The position numbers and the translations under genes were made by a program. Positions 46,994 through 55,787 of a stretch of 64,000 nucleotides of DNA are shown here, in pieces. Each line of letters opens with the position of its first letter. The stretch's first letter is position 1. This DNA is from Altererythrobacter sp. BO-6 (GTDB lineage: Bacteria; Pseudomonadota; Alphaproteobacteria; Sphingomonadales; Sphingomonadaceae): contig NZ_CP049259.1 of assembly GCF_011047315.1 (NCBI RefSeq), positions 682,001-746,000 of the forward strand, read 5' to 3'. The notes under the pieces were generated by a model. The model saw only the letters and a program-made list of their open reading frames with translations, made no database searches and had not been told where the DNA came from.

Positions 46994-47302
46994 ATGCGCG
47001 AAGCTTTCCAACCTACCGTTTACCTGCTCGCATCGGCCTACAATGGCACGCTTTATCTAGGTGTCACCTCTCATCTACTTCAACGCATTGCGCAACATCG
47101 CGATGGCACCTCCGAAGGATTCTCTAAGAAATACGGAGTGCACCGGCTCGTCTGGTTTGAACAGCACGCGACAATGGAGCAAGCCATCCTGCGTGAGAAG
47201 CGGATCAAGAAATGGCGCCGCGCGTGGAAGGTCGAACTGATCGAAGCGGAGAACCCAAGATGGCGTGACTTGGCAGAGGACTTCGGGTTCGAACCGTTGT
47301 GA
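46994..47302 (+). CDS. GIY-YIG nuclease family protein
   Basis: A 102-residue GIY-YIG domain protein of the small YhbQ/UPF0213-like type. VYLLASAYNGTLYLGVTS is the GIY...YIG strand pair (here VYL and YLG), QRIAQHRDG gives the conserved Arg, AILREKRIKKWRR gives the catalytic Glu, and EAENPRWRDL the late Asn. It has no extra DNA-binding domain. There is no good ribosome site; the palindrome lies where a 5' leader would be. The gene is tightly bracketed by inverted palindromes (14 bp before, 6 bp after), which suggests the nuclease and the repeats move together. Confidence 0.9.
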   Translation: MREAFQPTVYLLASAYNGTLYLGVTSHLLQRIAQHRDGTSEGFSKKYGVHRLVWFEQHATMEQAILREKRIKKWRRAWKVELIEAENPRWRDLAEDFGFEPL

Positions 47303-47308
47303 AGTGAG

Positions 47309-47335
47309 TGGATTCCCGCGTTCGCGGGAATGACG
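47309..47335. repeat. REP-like palindrome, copy D (right of GIY-YIG gene)
   Basis: A 27-bp palindrome starting 7 bp after the GIY-YIG stop, in inverted orientation to copy C. It ends in GGGAATGACG. No clear target duplication was found outside C and D. Confidence 0.92.
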
Positions 47336-47347
47336 AAATTTGGTGAG

Positions 47348-47372
47348 TCAGCTAACGACCCAATAGCGGACG
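47348..47372. repeat. Fragment of GTCCGCTTT-family element
   Basis: CAGCTAACGACCCAATAGCGGACG matches the right end of the dispersed 90-130 bp element family found at 48.8-62.1 kb. Only the right end is present, next to the GIY-YIG unit. Confidence 0.6.
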
Positions 47373-47384
47373 AAGCGACTGTCT

Positions 47385-48721
47385 CTATTCGACAAGGTTT
47401 GCGTCGATTGGCTCAAGGACTGGACTGAGATCCAAGACAAACTCGATAAAGGCCCACGTGGCGGCTACGAGTACGAAGCCGGACAAACTCCATATCGGAT
47501 CCTGGACTATGAAGACCGCTAGCAAAGCGGTCGCAATCGCCAGCGCAAGGATCGCTGTCCACGGATAAAGTGGCATTCGAAACGGACGGTGAAGGTCCGG
47601 TTCGGTGTGGCGGAGTCTTATGGCGGAAAGTAGCGTAAGCACCACCACGGCCTGGCCTATGGATACCGTCATGGACGAAAGCGCCGTGTAACTTCCGGTT
47701 AGGATGAAAGCACATCCGGTAATTGTTACGAAGGAGAGCGCCCATAGGGGTGTGCCGTTACGAGCGACGGAGCTAAGTCTCGCAGGCATGACGTGTGCCC
47801 GGGAAAGCGCAAATACAAACCGAGTGTTTGTCATGAGGGAAAGGTTTGTAATAGCCCCAACTGACAAGACACCGAACAGGGTTAGCAAATAATCAGCATT
47901 CTCACCAAACACGATGCCTGCCGCATCAGCCGCGACAAAATTGGAACCTGCCATCTGCTCTGGTGTCATGACCATGAGCATGGCGGAGTTAATAAGCAGA
48001 TACAGAACGGTCACCCCGACTATTCCCCCGAGCATTGCCCTAGGTATCTGCTTGCCGGGATTCCTAATTTCTTCACCGTAATAGGCGACGTCCCACCAGC
48101 CGTTGTAAGTACTAATTATCACAAGGATCGCTGTCCCGAGAGGGAGCCAGCCATTGATCAGGATATCGGATTCTGTCGCTGGGGACGAAATGAACTGCCC
48201 TGAGGAGGTGCCGAACAGGGCGACGACGAGGCCCAACAGAACAACACCTTTGATCGATGAGAATAGGATGTTGCTGACACCACTCATGCGCGTTCCGGTC
48301 GCGTTGATGGCGGTGAACAAGACTGCGACAGCGATACCCAATTCCACCGCAGAATAGGCGCCTCCGCCCACTTCCAGCCGCACCAGAAACTCGCCGGTCA
48401 CAAAACTCAGCATCGCAACAGTTGTCAGACCAGCAAATAGCAGGGTCAGTCCAGCGCCCAGACCAATCTTGTCGCCAAAGGCGCGGTGAATATGAGCGAA
48501 CTGTCCGCCAGCCCGTGGAATTGCTGCCGCCAACTCAGCGTAAGCGAAAGCAGTCAAGAGAGCGATCAGCCCGCCCGCTAGCCAGAGGCTAAGTATAAGA
48601 ACGGGGGAATTGGTCGACTCGGCAACGACGCCAGGCGAGCGCAGGATCCCTTGACCAATAACGCTGCCGACGACTGCTGCCAGGCCGAAGCCTAAACCTA
48701 GGATTCGCAGTAAGTGCCCAT
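47385..48721 (-). CDS. APC-family amino-acid permease, 5' end frameshifted
   Basis: A permease with about 12 membrane helices. Conserved N-terminal sequence GLGFGLAAVVGSVIGQGILR and SLWLAGGLIALLTAFAYAEL is open in frame but has no ATG, GTG or TTG start upstream of 48557. An ATG at 48721 is in another frame; if the GGG run at 48717-48719 had four G, the product would begin M-G-H-L-L-R-I-L and be 445 residues, normal for the family. So a one-base deletion at the start is likely. Otherwise translation would begin at TTG 48557 and miss the first helices. Substrate not predictable. Confidence 0.78.
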
Positions 48722-48840
48722 TATGATCGATAAGCTTTCCCCCTTAGATTAGCGTCTTGGAGCGGACTTCCCCAAAGAAAGCAAGACAGGGTGTGGAATG
48801 AATGGTCGCCGTACCAGAAGCTGTAGCCGTCGTGTCGTTT

Positions 48841-48928
48841 ATGTCCGCTTTCCACCCAGGAGCGGACGTTCGGCGGAGAAAGCCTGAAGCCAAAAGCGGA
48901 CCAGCCGCTAACGACCCACTAGCAGACC
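48841..48928. repeat. GTCCGCTTT-family element, 88-bp short copy
   Basis: Begins ATGTCCGCTTTCCACCCAGG and ends AACGACCCACTAGCAGAC, with AAAAGCGGACCAGCCGCTAA inside. The left end and inner AAAGCGGAC are inverted copies. This is most of what is recognisable in the 48744-49102 gap; a further inverted-looking AGCGGACTT lies at 48761. No gene seen in the gap. Confidence 0.75.
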
Positions 48929-49103
48929 GACAGAAATTGCGCAGGGGTCGATTGATGGCTTTGAGCATTAGATAAGCCTAAGAAAGGCTCAGCACATGTT
49001 GGAGGCGGTAGATCATAGCGAGACGGACCGGATTTCAGGAGCCCATCGGATCGATATCGGTCCAACTCCATCTCGTTTTCTAAACCTGCTATAGACCTCT
49101 AGG

Positions 49104-49526
49104 TCACCGACTCATAAAGCGCATCCAGATTCTTGCGGCGGCGAGTTTGATGAGGGCGATGTAGTTTTCGGGATGCTTTTCGTATCGCGTGGCGATGGCG
49201 CGGTAGTGTTTGATTTTGCTGAAGAAGCGTTCGACGGCGTTGCGTAGTTTGTAGAGCGGGGCGCTGAAGGTGGGGTGGCGGACCCGGCCCGGCATAGGCT
49301 TGATGTTTGCCATGACGCCGCGCTCTTGCATTGCGGCGCGCAGGGCGTCGGAGTCGTAAGCCCGGTCGGCGAGCAGGACATCGCCGGCCTCCAGGCTGTC
49401 GAACATGTCGGCAGCGCTGCGCCCGTCATTGGCTTGGCCCGGCGTGATCTTGAGCAAGATCGGCAAACCGTTGGCATCGACCAGCGCATGGATCTTGGTC
49501 GTCAGCCCGCCTCTTGAGCGCCCCAT
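49104..49526 (-). CDS. IS5-family transposase, second frame (orfB)
   Basis: The catalytic C-terminal part of a DDE transposase: MGRSRGGLTTKIHALVDANG, then the second Asp region ADRAYDSDALR and the Glu region RNAVERFFSKIKHYRAIATRYEK. The frame is open upstream to about 49576 and reads into the first frame if ribosomes slip back by one base near the A5G5 run. The TGA stop lies within the left inverted repeat. Confidence 0.88.
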   Translation of the reverse strand: MGRSRGGLTTKIHALVDANGLPILLKITPGQANDGRSAADMFDSLEAGDVLLADRAYDSDALRAAMQERGVMANIKPMPGRVRHPTFSAPLYKLRNAVERFFSKIKHYRAIATRYEKHPENYIALIKLAAARIWMRFMSR

Positions 49527-49903
49527 GCATCGGGGGTCAGCTGTGTCCCCGGTCTCGGTTTGCGGACCCCCTTTTTACTGTTCGCGGCGTGCTGGTGAAC
49601 CCGGATCGACGAACTGTCGATCATCTGCACGTCGCCTTCATAAGCAGCCGCAACCGCCGCAAACAGCCGGTCCCACACCCCCTCTTTGCGCCAGCGCACG
49701 AACCGGTTGTAGCAAGTCATCGCCGGGCCATAACGCTCGGGAATATCCGCCCAGGGCGAACCCGTGCGCAGCCGCCAGTAAATCCCGTTCAATACCCGCC
49801 GGTCATCGACCCGCGGAACCCCGCGCGGCTTGTTCGGAAGCAGTGGCTCGATGATCGACCACTCAAAATCGCTCAGCTCATATCGACGTGAACTCATCCC
49901 CAA
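49502..49903 (-). CDS. IS5-family transposase, first frame (orfA)
   Basis: A 133-codon N-terminal part: RYELSDFEWSIIEPLLPNKP, then GIYWRLRTGSPWADIPERYG and the first catalytic Asp region QMIDSSSIRVHQHAANSKKG. After SKKG the conserved sequence continues in the -1 frame (GPQTETGD...). A run of five A and five G at 49567-49576 is a probable frameshift site, giving a fused protein of about 266 residues. Confidence 0.88.
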   Translation of the reverse strand: MGMSSRRYELSDFEWSIIEPLLPNKPRGVPRVDDRRVLNGIYWRLRTGSPWADIPERYGPAMTCYNRFVRWRKEGVWDRLFAAVAAAYEGDVQMIDSSSIRVHQHAANSKKGVRKPRPGTQLTPDAWGAQEAG

Positions 49904-50011
49904 TCTCCTCTCGGAAACTGAATCAGATCACGACGGCTATGGGAATCCCATTTATGAGTTTATGACCTAGAGCAAAGTCTCGATCAGTGGACTAATCTGC
50001 CCAATTCAACG

Positions 50012-51134
50012 TCAACTATAGACGGCTTTTAGCAACTCAAGTGTGCGCGGATCTCCAACCAGTTCTGTGCCCATCGCATTCATGACATACGCAAATGCCA
50101 GACCGCTTTCGGGATCAGCAAATGCAAATGAGCCGCCCCATCCAGAATGACCGAATGCAGCTGCGTGCGGTCCGTAAATACCCAGCGAGTTACGCAAGAA
50201 TCCAGCTGCCCAGTTTGCCTCGATATCTAAAATCGCGTCAGTTCCGCTCCAGCGAATTTCAGTCGCCTGCTTTAGTGTCTCAGATGAGAGCTTAAATCTC
50301 GCCTCAGGAGCTCCGCGCAAAAGGCTGGAGTAAAGACCCGCCAATCCGCGGGCATTGGCAAAGCCGTTGGCGGAGGGGATCTCCGCCCGGCGCCAGTTCT
50401 TCGTGTTTGCCGCTTCAGGTTCAAGCGGAGGGTTGCCCAATGTCGCAGCCTGAAGTTCGTCAAGCTCCGGAACGACGCTTTCCGCGGTCATTCCGGCAGG
50501 TGGTATTACATTTGCTACACGCCCCAGTTCAGCGTCGCTGATACCGATATGGATGTCGAAAGGCGTCAGTTCCTGTTCGACAAAGCTCGACAGACTGCGA
50601 CCCTCGATCCTGCGGAAAAGTTCAGCCGCCAGGAATCCTATCGTAATCGCGTGGTAACCTGATCGCGAGCCTGGCGGCCAAAGTGGTGATTGTTGGGCTA
50701 GCTTCCCAGCCAAAACCTTTCCGTTGACGAAATCATCGACTGAGGTCGGATCGGCAAAGGCGCTGAGCCCTGCTTGATGAGAGAGCAGCTCAGCAATTGT
50801 CACCTGTTCCTTTCCGCCGGCGGCAAACTCCAGGCCAGTAATCAGCTACCTTGTCGTCATAGCGACACAGTTCGCGATCCACTGTTAATGCAAAGCAAGC
50901 TGCGGTGACGCCCTTGGTAGTCGACCAGACGTTGACAAGCGTATCCCTTTCCCATGGCACCTTACGCTCCACGTCACGAAGGCCAGCCCAGAGGTCGATC
51001 GCCAATTCACCATCGACGTAAAGGGCGATGGCGGCACCGATTTCCTTTCCCGCTTCGAAATTCGCGCGGAAGCTTTCTTCAACCGCGCGGAACTCTTCGG
51101 CACAGTGGCCTGAGATGGCGCTTTCCACCTTCAT
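50012..51134 (-). CDS. Serine hydrolase (class C beta-lactamase-like), frameshifted
   Basis: A beta-lactamase-related esterase. The first 101 codons hold the nucleophile motif NVWSTTKGVTA (SxxK); the second part has GSRSGYHAITIGFLAAELF (Tyr motif) and HSGWGGSFAFADPESG near the end. The parts join as VADYWPEFAAGGKEQVTIAELLSHQ if one extra base at about 50831 (CCTGGAG for CCTGAG) is dropped, giving about 373 residues. ATG overlaps the stop of the upstream TonB receptor (ATGA), so the receptor may import what the enzyme hydrolyses. Confidence 0.85.
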
Positions 51135-53383
51135 CAGTCGAAGTGCTTGGTCAGCGTGAGGCCATAAGTGCGCGGAGCGCCATATACCCTGAAGCCCATT
51201 CCGAAGGGCAATTGGTTCACGCCCTGCGTGACGTATCGTTCATTGGTGATATTCTTGCCCCAGACCGAAACGTCCCAGTCACCTTCACTGAATACTGAAG
51301 CCCGCGCATCAAGGGTCCAGAACCCGTCGGCCGCAACGATGGGATCGTTAAGGCCGTCCTTAAAGGAACTGGATTGATAGCGGCTATTGAGCGAGAGCCG
51401 GGCGGCGATGTCGCCGCCGAAGTCAAGCTCGTAGGAAGCCCCGCCGTTGAAGCTTAAAGATGGTGCATCAGGCAATTCATTGCCCTTTGGAACAGGGCCA
51501 GCGCCGGCCAGAAAGGAACCCAGCTCGGTTTCAAGAAGGCCGATGCCAAGGTTCAGGCTGAACCCCGGAAGGGCAGCTGGATTCCAAGCCAGGTCTGCAT
51601 CGAGCCCATAGATCTCGGCATTTTCGACATTGCCAAGACGCTGGATCGGGATTCCGCCGATGTCCTCGCGGATGAAGGTCTGAACATCGCTGTAATCGTA
51701 ATAGAATGCGCTCACCGAGTAATTGAGATCGGCTTCGCGCAACCGACCCTTGATACCCGCTTCGTAGGCGACGATCTTTTCCGGACGATAAGGTTCCAAC
51801 TGCGCGGAGGTTGTTGCAACGCCAGCGAAGAAACCTCCACTCTTCCAGCCCTGTGTTGCACTCAGATAGATCAGGGTGTCATCAGAAGGTTTCCAGTTCA
51901 GGCCAAGTTTCCAGGACCAGTTCGTATCAGTGATCTTGGCATCGCTTACCGCAAGAGGAATGGGGGCAGAGCCAAACGGCGCCAGCGTCAGGAAACTGGC
52001 GGGTGCCAGCGAAACGAGGTCAGTCGTCCCGCCGAGATTGGACCGCTCTTCGTCAGTATAGCGGACTCCCGTAACAAGGCTGAGCGTCTCGCTCAATGTC
52101 CATTCGACGTTCGCAAAGAGTGCTGCCGATTCGGATTCCTGGTCGGAAAACGTGAAAGTGGTAGTGTTGAGAAGGTCGCTCAGATCGCCGGCATACGATG
52201 TCTGGATGTCGTCCTTCGAATAGAAGGCTCCCACCAACCATATGGCATAGTCCGTTTCGCCCGCTAGCCTCAGCTCCTGCGAGAATTGCTCGACCTTGTC
52301 ATCTGCAAGAAAGTCGAGTTGGGCAAACGGGCCCGCATCCGTATCGGCCGACCACTGCCGGTCGAAATCGACATAGCCAGTAACCGAAACCAGCGTTGCA
52401 AAACCAAGATCCGCCTCGAGCCGGCTAGTCAGGTTCAACTGGTCAACGTCATACGTTGGATCAACCGACCACGATCCGCGAAACGGGTTTCCATCCAGAT
52501 CGAAATATCCGAGGAAGTCCGAACATTCGGGCGACCCCGGACAGGTGACGCCAGCAGGGGTAAGTGGGGTTGGAATTGCACCGAAGAACTCTGCCCCTCC
52601 CAGCTCCGATCGACCTCGCTGCACCTCCGCCTTGATGAGCCACTCGAAACCCTCCGCTGGAGTCCAAAGAGCCTGCGCCCTGCCAAGAAGCACCTCGCGG
52701 CGCCCCACGTCTCGATCAAGCGCTTCGTTGATCCAGAAACCCTCGTCCTGAAATATCCCTTTGCCAGCGATCCTGAAGCTGAGCGTGTCAGATGCGGGTA
52801 GGTTGAGGTTGGCCTCGACTTCCTTAAGTTCGTAATTGCCTAGCGAGCCGCTGACCATGCCCGAGATACCCCGGAAGTTGGGGCGAGCAGTGACGATGTT
52901 GAGCGCCCCGGCAGTGGCTGTGCGGCCATAGAGCGTACCTTGGGGTCCTTTCAGCACCTCCATCCGCTCAAGGTCGAAGAAGTCGAAGTTCATTAGCGCC
53001 AGGGAGCTCAGGGATACTTCGTCGATATAAACGCCAGCGCTTGGATTGTTGGTGGCGCTAAAGTCGTTAAGGCCGACGCCGCGGATGGTGATGACCGGAA
53101 CGAGACCCGGCACATTCTCCTTGATTGAGATATTTGGCGCAATCGCCACGATATCGGTCGCATCGTCGATGCGCTGCGTCGCCAGCGCCTCTGCATCGGC
53201 TACAGCAATATTGATGCCTACATCGAGTGTGCTCTGCGCACGCTTCTGCGCGGTAACGATGATGACATTATCGTCTTCCGCTGATGGCTCTTCCTGGGCA
53301 AGCGCCGGGTTAGCGAAGATGCCCACGATGAGGGCTGCATTGCAGAGTAACATGGCGCGTCGGCCGGTCCCAAAACACTTCAT
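51134..53383 (-). CDS. TonB-dependent receptor
   Basis: A 749-residue outer-membrane receptor. Signal peptide up to NPALAQ, a TonB-box-like DNVIIVTAQKR, plug domain (IDDATDIVAIAPNISIKENV, VVITIRGVGLNDFS-like sequence, LKGPQGTLYGRTATAGALNIVT) and a beta-barrel ending in YGAPRTYGLTLTKHFD with terminal aromatic. Substrate unknown. Divergent from the tandem TetR gene and followed by a serine hydrolase; probable regulation by that TetR protein. Confidence 0.94.
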   Translation of the reverse strand: MKCFGTGRRAMLLCNAALIVGIFANPALAQEEPSAEDDNVIIVTAQKRAQSTLDVGINIAVADAEALATQRIDDATDIVAIAPNISIKENVPGLVPVITIRGVGLNDFSATNNPSAGVYIDEVSLSSLALMNFDFFDLERMEVLKGPQGTLYGRTATAGALNIVTARPNFRGISGMVSGSLGNYELKEVEANLNLPASDTLSFRIAGKGIFQDEGFWINEALDRDVGRREVLLGRAQALWTPAEGFEWLIKAEVQRGRSELGGAEFFGAIPTPLTPAGVTCPGSPECSDFLGYFDLDGNPFRGSWSVDPTYDVDQLNLTSRLEADLGFATLVSVTGYVDFDRQWSADTDAGPFAQLDFLADDKVEQFSQELRLAGETDYAIWLVGAFYSKDDIQTSYAGDLSDLLNTTTFTFSDQESESAALFANVEWTLSETLSLVTGVRYTDEERSNLGGTTDLVSLAPASFLTLAPFGSAPIPLAVSDAKITDTNWSWKLGLNWKPSDDTLIYLSATQGWKSGGFFAGVATTSAQLEPYRPEKIVAYEAGIKGRLREADLNYSVSAFYYDYSDVQTFIREDIGGIPIQRLGNVENAEIYGLDADLAWNPAALPGFSLNLGIGLLETELGSFLAGAGPVPKGNELPDAPSLSFNGGASYELDFGGDIAARLSLNSRYQSSSFKDGLNDPIVAADGFWTLDARASVFSEGDWDVSVWGKNITNERYVTQGVNQLPFGMGFRVYGAPRTYGLTLTKHFD

Positions 53384-53417
53384 GCGATTATCCTCTCCAC
53401 GCCGTTATTCGACGTAT

Positions 53418-53435
53418 AGGTATGTGCATATACCT
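53418..53435. promoter_or_regulatory. Palindromic operator between receptor and tandem TetR gene
   Basis: AGGTATGTGCATATACCT is an 18-bp palindrome with one mismatched pair. A related half-site region, GTATATAC at 53472-53479, lies about 45 bp away, nearer the regulator gene. Both sit in the 151-bp divergent promoter space and are likely targets of the fused TetR regulator. Confidence 0.65.
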
Positions 53436-53534
53436 GGACGCCAATCATGACAAATGTTTTTCGACATATGGGTATATACATCGACCCACGCGCAAAGTCT
53501 GGCGGTGAAAGTGAAACCGGGCTAGGAACAGGAT

Positions 53535-54803
53535 ATGCAAGACGCCTTGGAGCAAGCAACGAAGCCAGTCGCAACGCGCAAGCAGGCGGAGAAACGACAG
53601 AAATTGCTCGCGCAAGCTGCCATCCAGATCAACAGCAATGGAGCGGGCAGCATCAACCTCGATGCGGTTGCAAAGGCAGCGGGTCTGTCGCGCAACGCGA
53701 TCTACTATTACGTCAGCGACAAGTCGGAACTTGCCTATCTCTGCCTTTCCGCAACCTGCGACGCCATCCAGGAAGACCTTGATGAAGCTTTGGCCGGGTT
53801 TGATGACCCCGCCCTGCAGATTAGCGAATTTGTCCGGCTCAACCTAATCGAACGATCAGGCAGGCTGGCAGTGCTTGGGGACTATGACTTGCTCGGAGGT
53901 GAGCAGTGCTCGGAGTTGCTTGCCAAGGAGAGGAAGATACTTGACGGTCTAGCTGGCTGTGTGGCTCGCGGCATAGCTTCGGGCCGGTTCCGGGCGGTTG
54001 ATCCTCATCTCGTGGCAAATTGCTCAATAGGCATGATTAATTGGGTGAGGTTGGCTCCACGCTGGCTCGGCGAACCCCTGGATGACGCTAATGGCCGGCG
54101 CCTGGCCGATGCCATATGCGAGTTGCTCTTGCGTGGTTTTGCGGCGAGAGACAAACTTCCGACTTCGCATTGGCCATTTGTCGAGCAGCTTACGGTGACG
54201 AAGGTCAATCCGTTCGATCGGGGCGAAGCTCGAGAGCAAAAGCGCGACCAACTCCTTGCTACGGCTTCGCAATTGTTCAATCGCCGCGGCATCGACGGAA
54301 CTTCGCTCAACGATATCGTCGCTGAATTGGGTGCGACGAAGGGTGTATTCTACCACTATTTCAGGGACAAGACCGAGCTGGTGGTCGAATGCTACAATCG
54401 AGCGTTTGAGCTTTACGACACCTTCGTGGAAGCCGCGCGTTCATACGGGACCAACGGCTTTGAGAGGGCACTCATCACTAATCACCTTAACTGTCAGGCT
54501 CAGCTCGGTTCCGCCCCGCCGCTCACTCTTCAAACCGGCCTAGACGCCCTTCCGGAAAGCGTTCGCTCGCAGTTCATCACCCGCTCGCAGAAGATCTGGT
54601 TGGAGGTGCAGCGGCTCTTCGCATCCGGCGTGGATGATGGCAGCTGTCGGGCAGGCGATATTCGTTCAATGACCGAAGCGGCGGCGGGAACATTTGCATG
54701 GCTGGCAAGAGGTGGCTTGGCCAACTCAGGCAAGTCGGCGTGGGAGTTGGCAGACGCGATCTGCGATGTTGTCGGATATGGTATCTTGATAGATCGAAAC
54801 TGA
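53535..54803 (+). CDS. Regulator with two fused TetR units
   Basis: A 422-residue protein made of two TetR-type units in tandem. The first helix-turn-helix is about residues 20-65 (INLDAVAKAAGLSRNAIYYYV), with its own ligand domain; the second is about residues 230-280 (TSLNDIVAELGATKGVFYHYF). Most TetR proteins have one unit and act as dimers, so this form may bind DNA as an internal pseudo-dimer. It is divergent from a TonB receptor, with palindromes between. Confidence 0.9.
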   Translation: MQDALEQATKPVATRKQAEKRQKLLAQAAIQINSNGAGSINLDAVAKAAGLSRNAIYYYVSDKSELAYLCLSATCDAIQEDLDEALAGFDDPALQISEFVRLNLIERSGRLAVLGDYDLLGGEQCSELLAKERKILDGLAGCVARGIASGRFRAVDPHLVANCSIGMINWVRLAPRWLGEPLDDANGRRLADAICELLLRGFAARDKLPTSHWPFVEQLTVTKVNPFDRGEAREQKRDQLLATASQLFNRRGIDGTSLNDIVAELGATKGVFYHYFRDKTELVVECYNRAFELYDTFVEAARSYGTNGFERALITNHLNCQAQLGSAPPLTLQTGLDALPESVRSQFITRSQKIWLEVQRLFASGVDDGSCRAGDIRSMTEAAAGTFAWLARGGLANSGKSAWELADAICDVVGYGILIDRN

Positions 54804-54934
54804 AATGCTGCGCCAGCTAAAGTTAGCAAACGATGGGATCAGGCCCTGAAGCAGGCCAGCTTTCGCGATCTCGTTAGTCAAATGCAGACTGCCCGCTAAC
54901 GGCCCAAATGAGGGGCAGCGGACTGGCTCTCTTG

Positions 54935-55061
54935 AATGTCTGCTCTCCACCCAAATGCAGCCCTTGCGGGAACTAGCGCGTCATCCTGAAAGCCGACTGG
55001 CCGCTTTGCCACTTGATCCGTCAAAAGCGGACCGGCTGGTAACGACCCAATTGCAGACATT
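54935..55061. repeat. GTCCGCTTT-family element, 127-bp copy
   Basis: Perfect 9-bp inverted ends AATGTCTGC...GCAGACATT. Inside: CTCCACCC at the left, AAAAGCGGACCGGCTGGTAA and CGACCCAATT at the right. A fragment of a second copy lies just upstream (54885-54928). These fill much of the 54804-55202 gap, in which I see no gene. Confidence 0.85.
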
Positions 55062-55202
55062 GGATCGACGTCTCGATCTTGGGGCATCAGCAACGCAACG
55101 GCTAGGCGACCAGCGGCAAGCTGGAGCTGATCTGAGCAGGATTGTCTTTCTGGATGCCCCAAGGCATGATGAATTGTAGGTCGCGCCAAGGGAGTGTTTT
55201 CT

Positions 55203-55547
55203 ATGGAACGCGGTATCGAAAGCGGACTGACTCTGACAGAGGAACAAGCAGTCGAGAAGATGTTAGCATTGGGTTTGCATCCTGTGGTGGTCGAAGTCCC
55301 GCCCGCAAACAATGAATTCCACTGGCACGATTTCGACTCAGTTTTCTACATTCTCGAGCGCGGACTGAACGTCACCGATATGGAAACCGGCCAAACGTTT
55401 GCGTTGGTCGAAGGTGACTGGGTTAACGCGCCGGGCGGTTTTGCGCATCGAGAAGAGCATGATGGATTCAAGGCTGTGTTCGGCTTTTCCGTCGATCCTG
55501 CAACACGGGAGTTTCCTTTGGAGCGACCACTGCCTGTACCGGCCTAG
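55203..55547 (+). CDS. Small cupin-fold protein
   Basis: A 114-residue single-domain cupin. NEFHWHDFDSVFYILERG holds the HxH pair and GDWVNAPGGFAHREEHDGFK the second motif with a His. It could be a metal-dependent enzyme or a ligand-binding protein. ATG 55203 is preferred with GGGAG upstream; a GTG at 55194 is the alternative. Confidence 0.75.
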   Translation: MERGIESGLTLTEEQAVEKMLALGLHPVVVEVPPANNEFHWHDFDSVFYILERGLNVTDMETGQTFALVEGDWVNAPGGFAHREEHDGFKAVFGFSVDPATREFPLERPLPVPA

Positions 55548-55787
55548 TGCGGCTCCAGCCTGTCTGATCCCCTCCATCACCAACCGCACGGCATATTTTT
55601 GGTGACAAGGCGAATTGGGTGTAGCGCGCCACCAGGTCATCGTTGGAAGCAGTCTTTCTGCAATCGATCTAATAGCGGAGATTGAACTCTCAAACTCGAA
55701 GCGCAAACTCGCCCAAATATGCGCGATTGTTTGCTGCAAAGTTTATGATAGGATTTGGCGGGGGTCGCCTCTTTAATTGAGGCACTT

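Larger units (their letters stand above)
49103..49966 (-). mobile_element. IS5-family insertion sequence (864 bp)
   Basis: Terminal inverted repeats are GTCACCGACTCATAAA (49103-49118) and, reversed at 49951-49966, GTCATAAACTCATAAA, matching at 13 of 16 bases. CTAG sits immediately outside both ends (49099-49102 and 49967-49970), a likely 4-bp target duplication or TA within CTAG, as used by IS5-type elements. The two overlapping reading frames and the GRSRGGLTTKIH motif fit the IS427/IS5 groups. Confidence 0.88.

Noticed and set aside
50954..51298. A 114-codon + strand frame across the hydrolase-receptor junction
   Set aside because: Antisense to two recognised genes and without a domain.
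54896..55312. A 138-codon minus-strand frame over the repeat-rich gap
   Set aside because: Runs through the 127-bp repeat element and the start of the cupin gene; no coherent domain.
55338..55739. A 133-codon minus-strand frame upstream of the kinase-like gene
   Set aside because: Overlaps the cupin gene in antisense and has no recognisable motif; the 240-bp gap was left without a gene.
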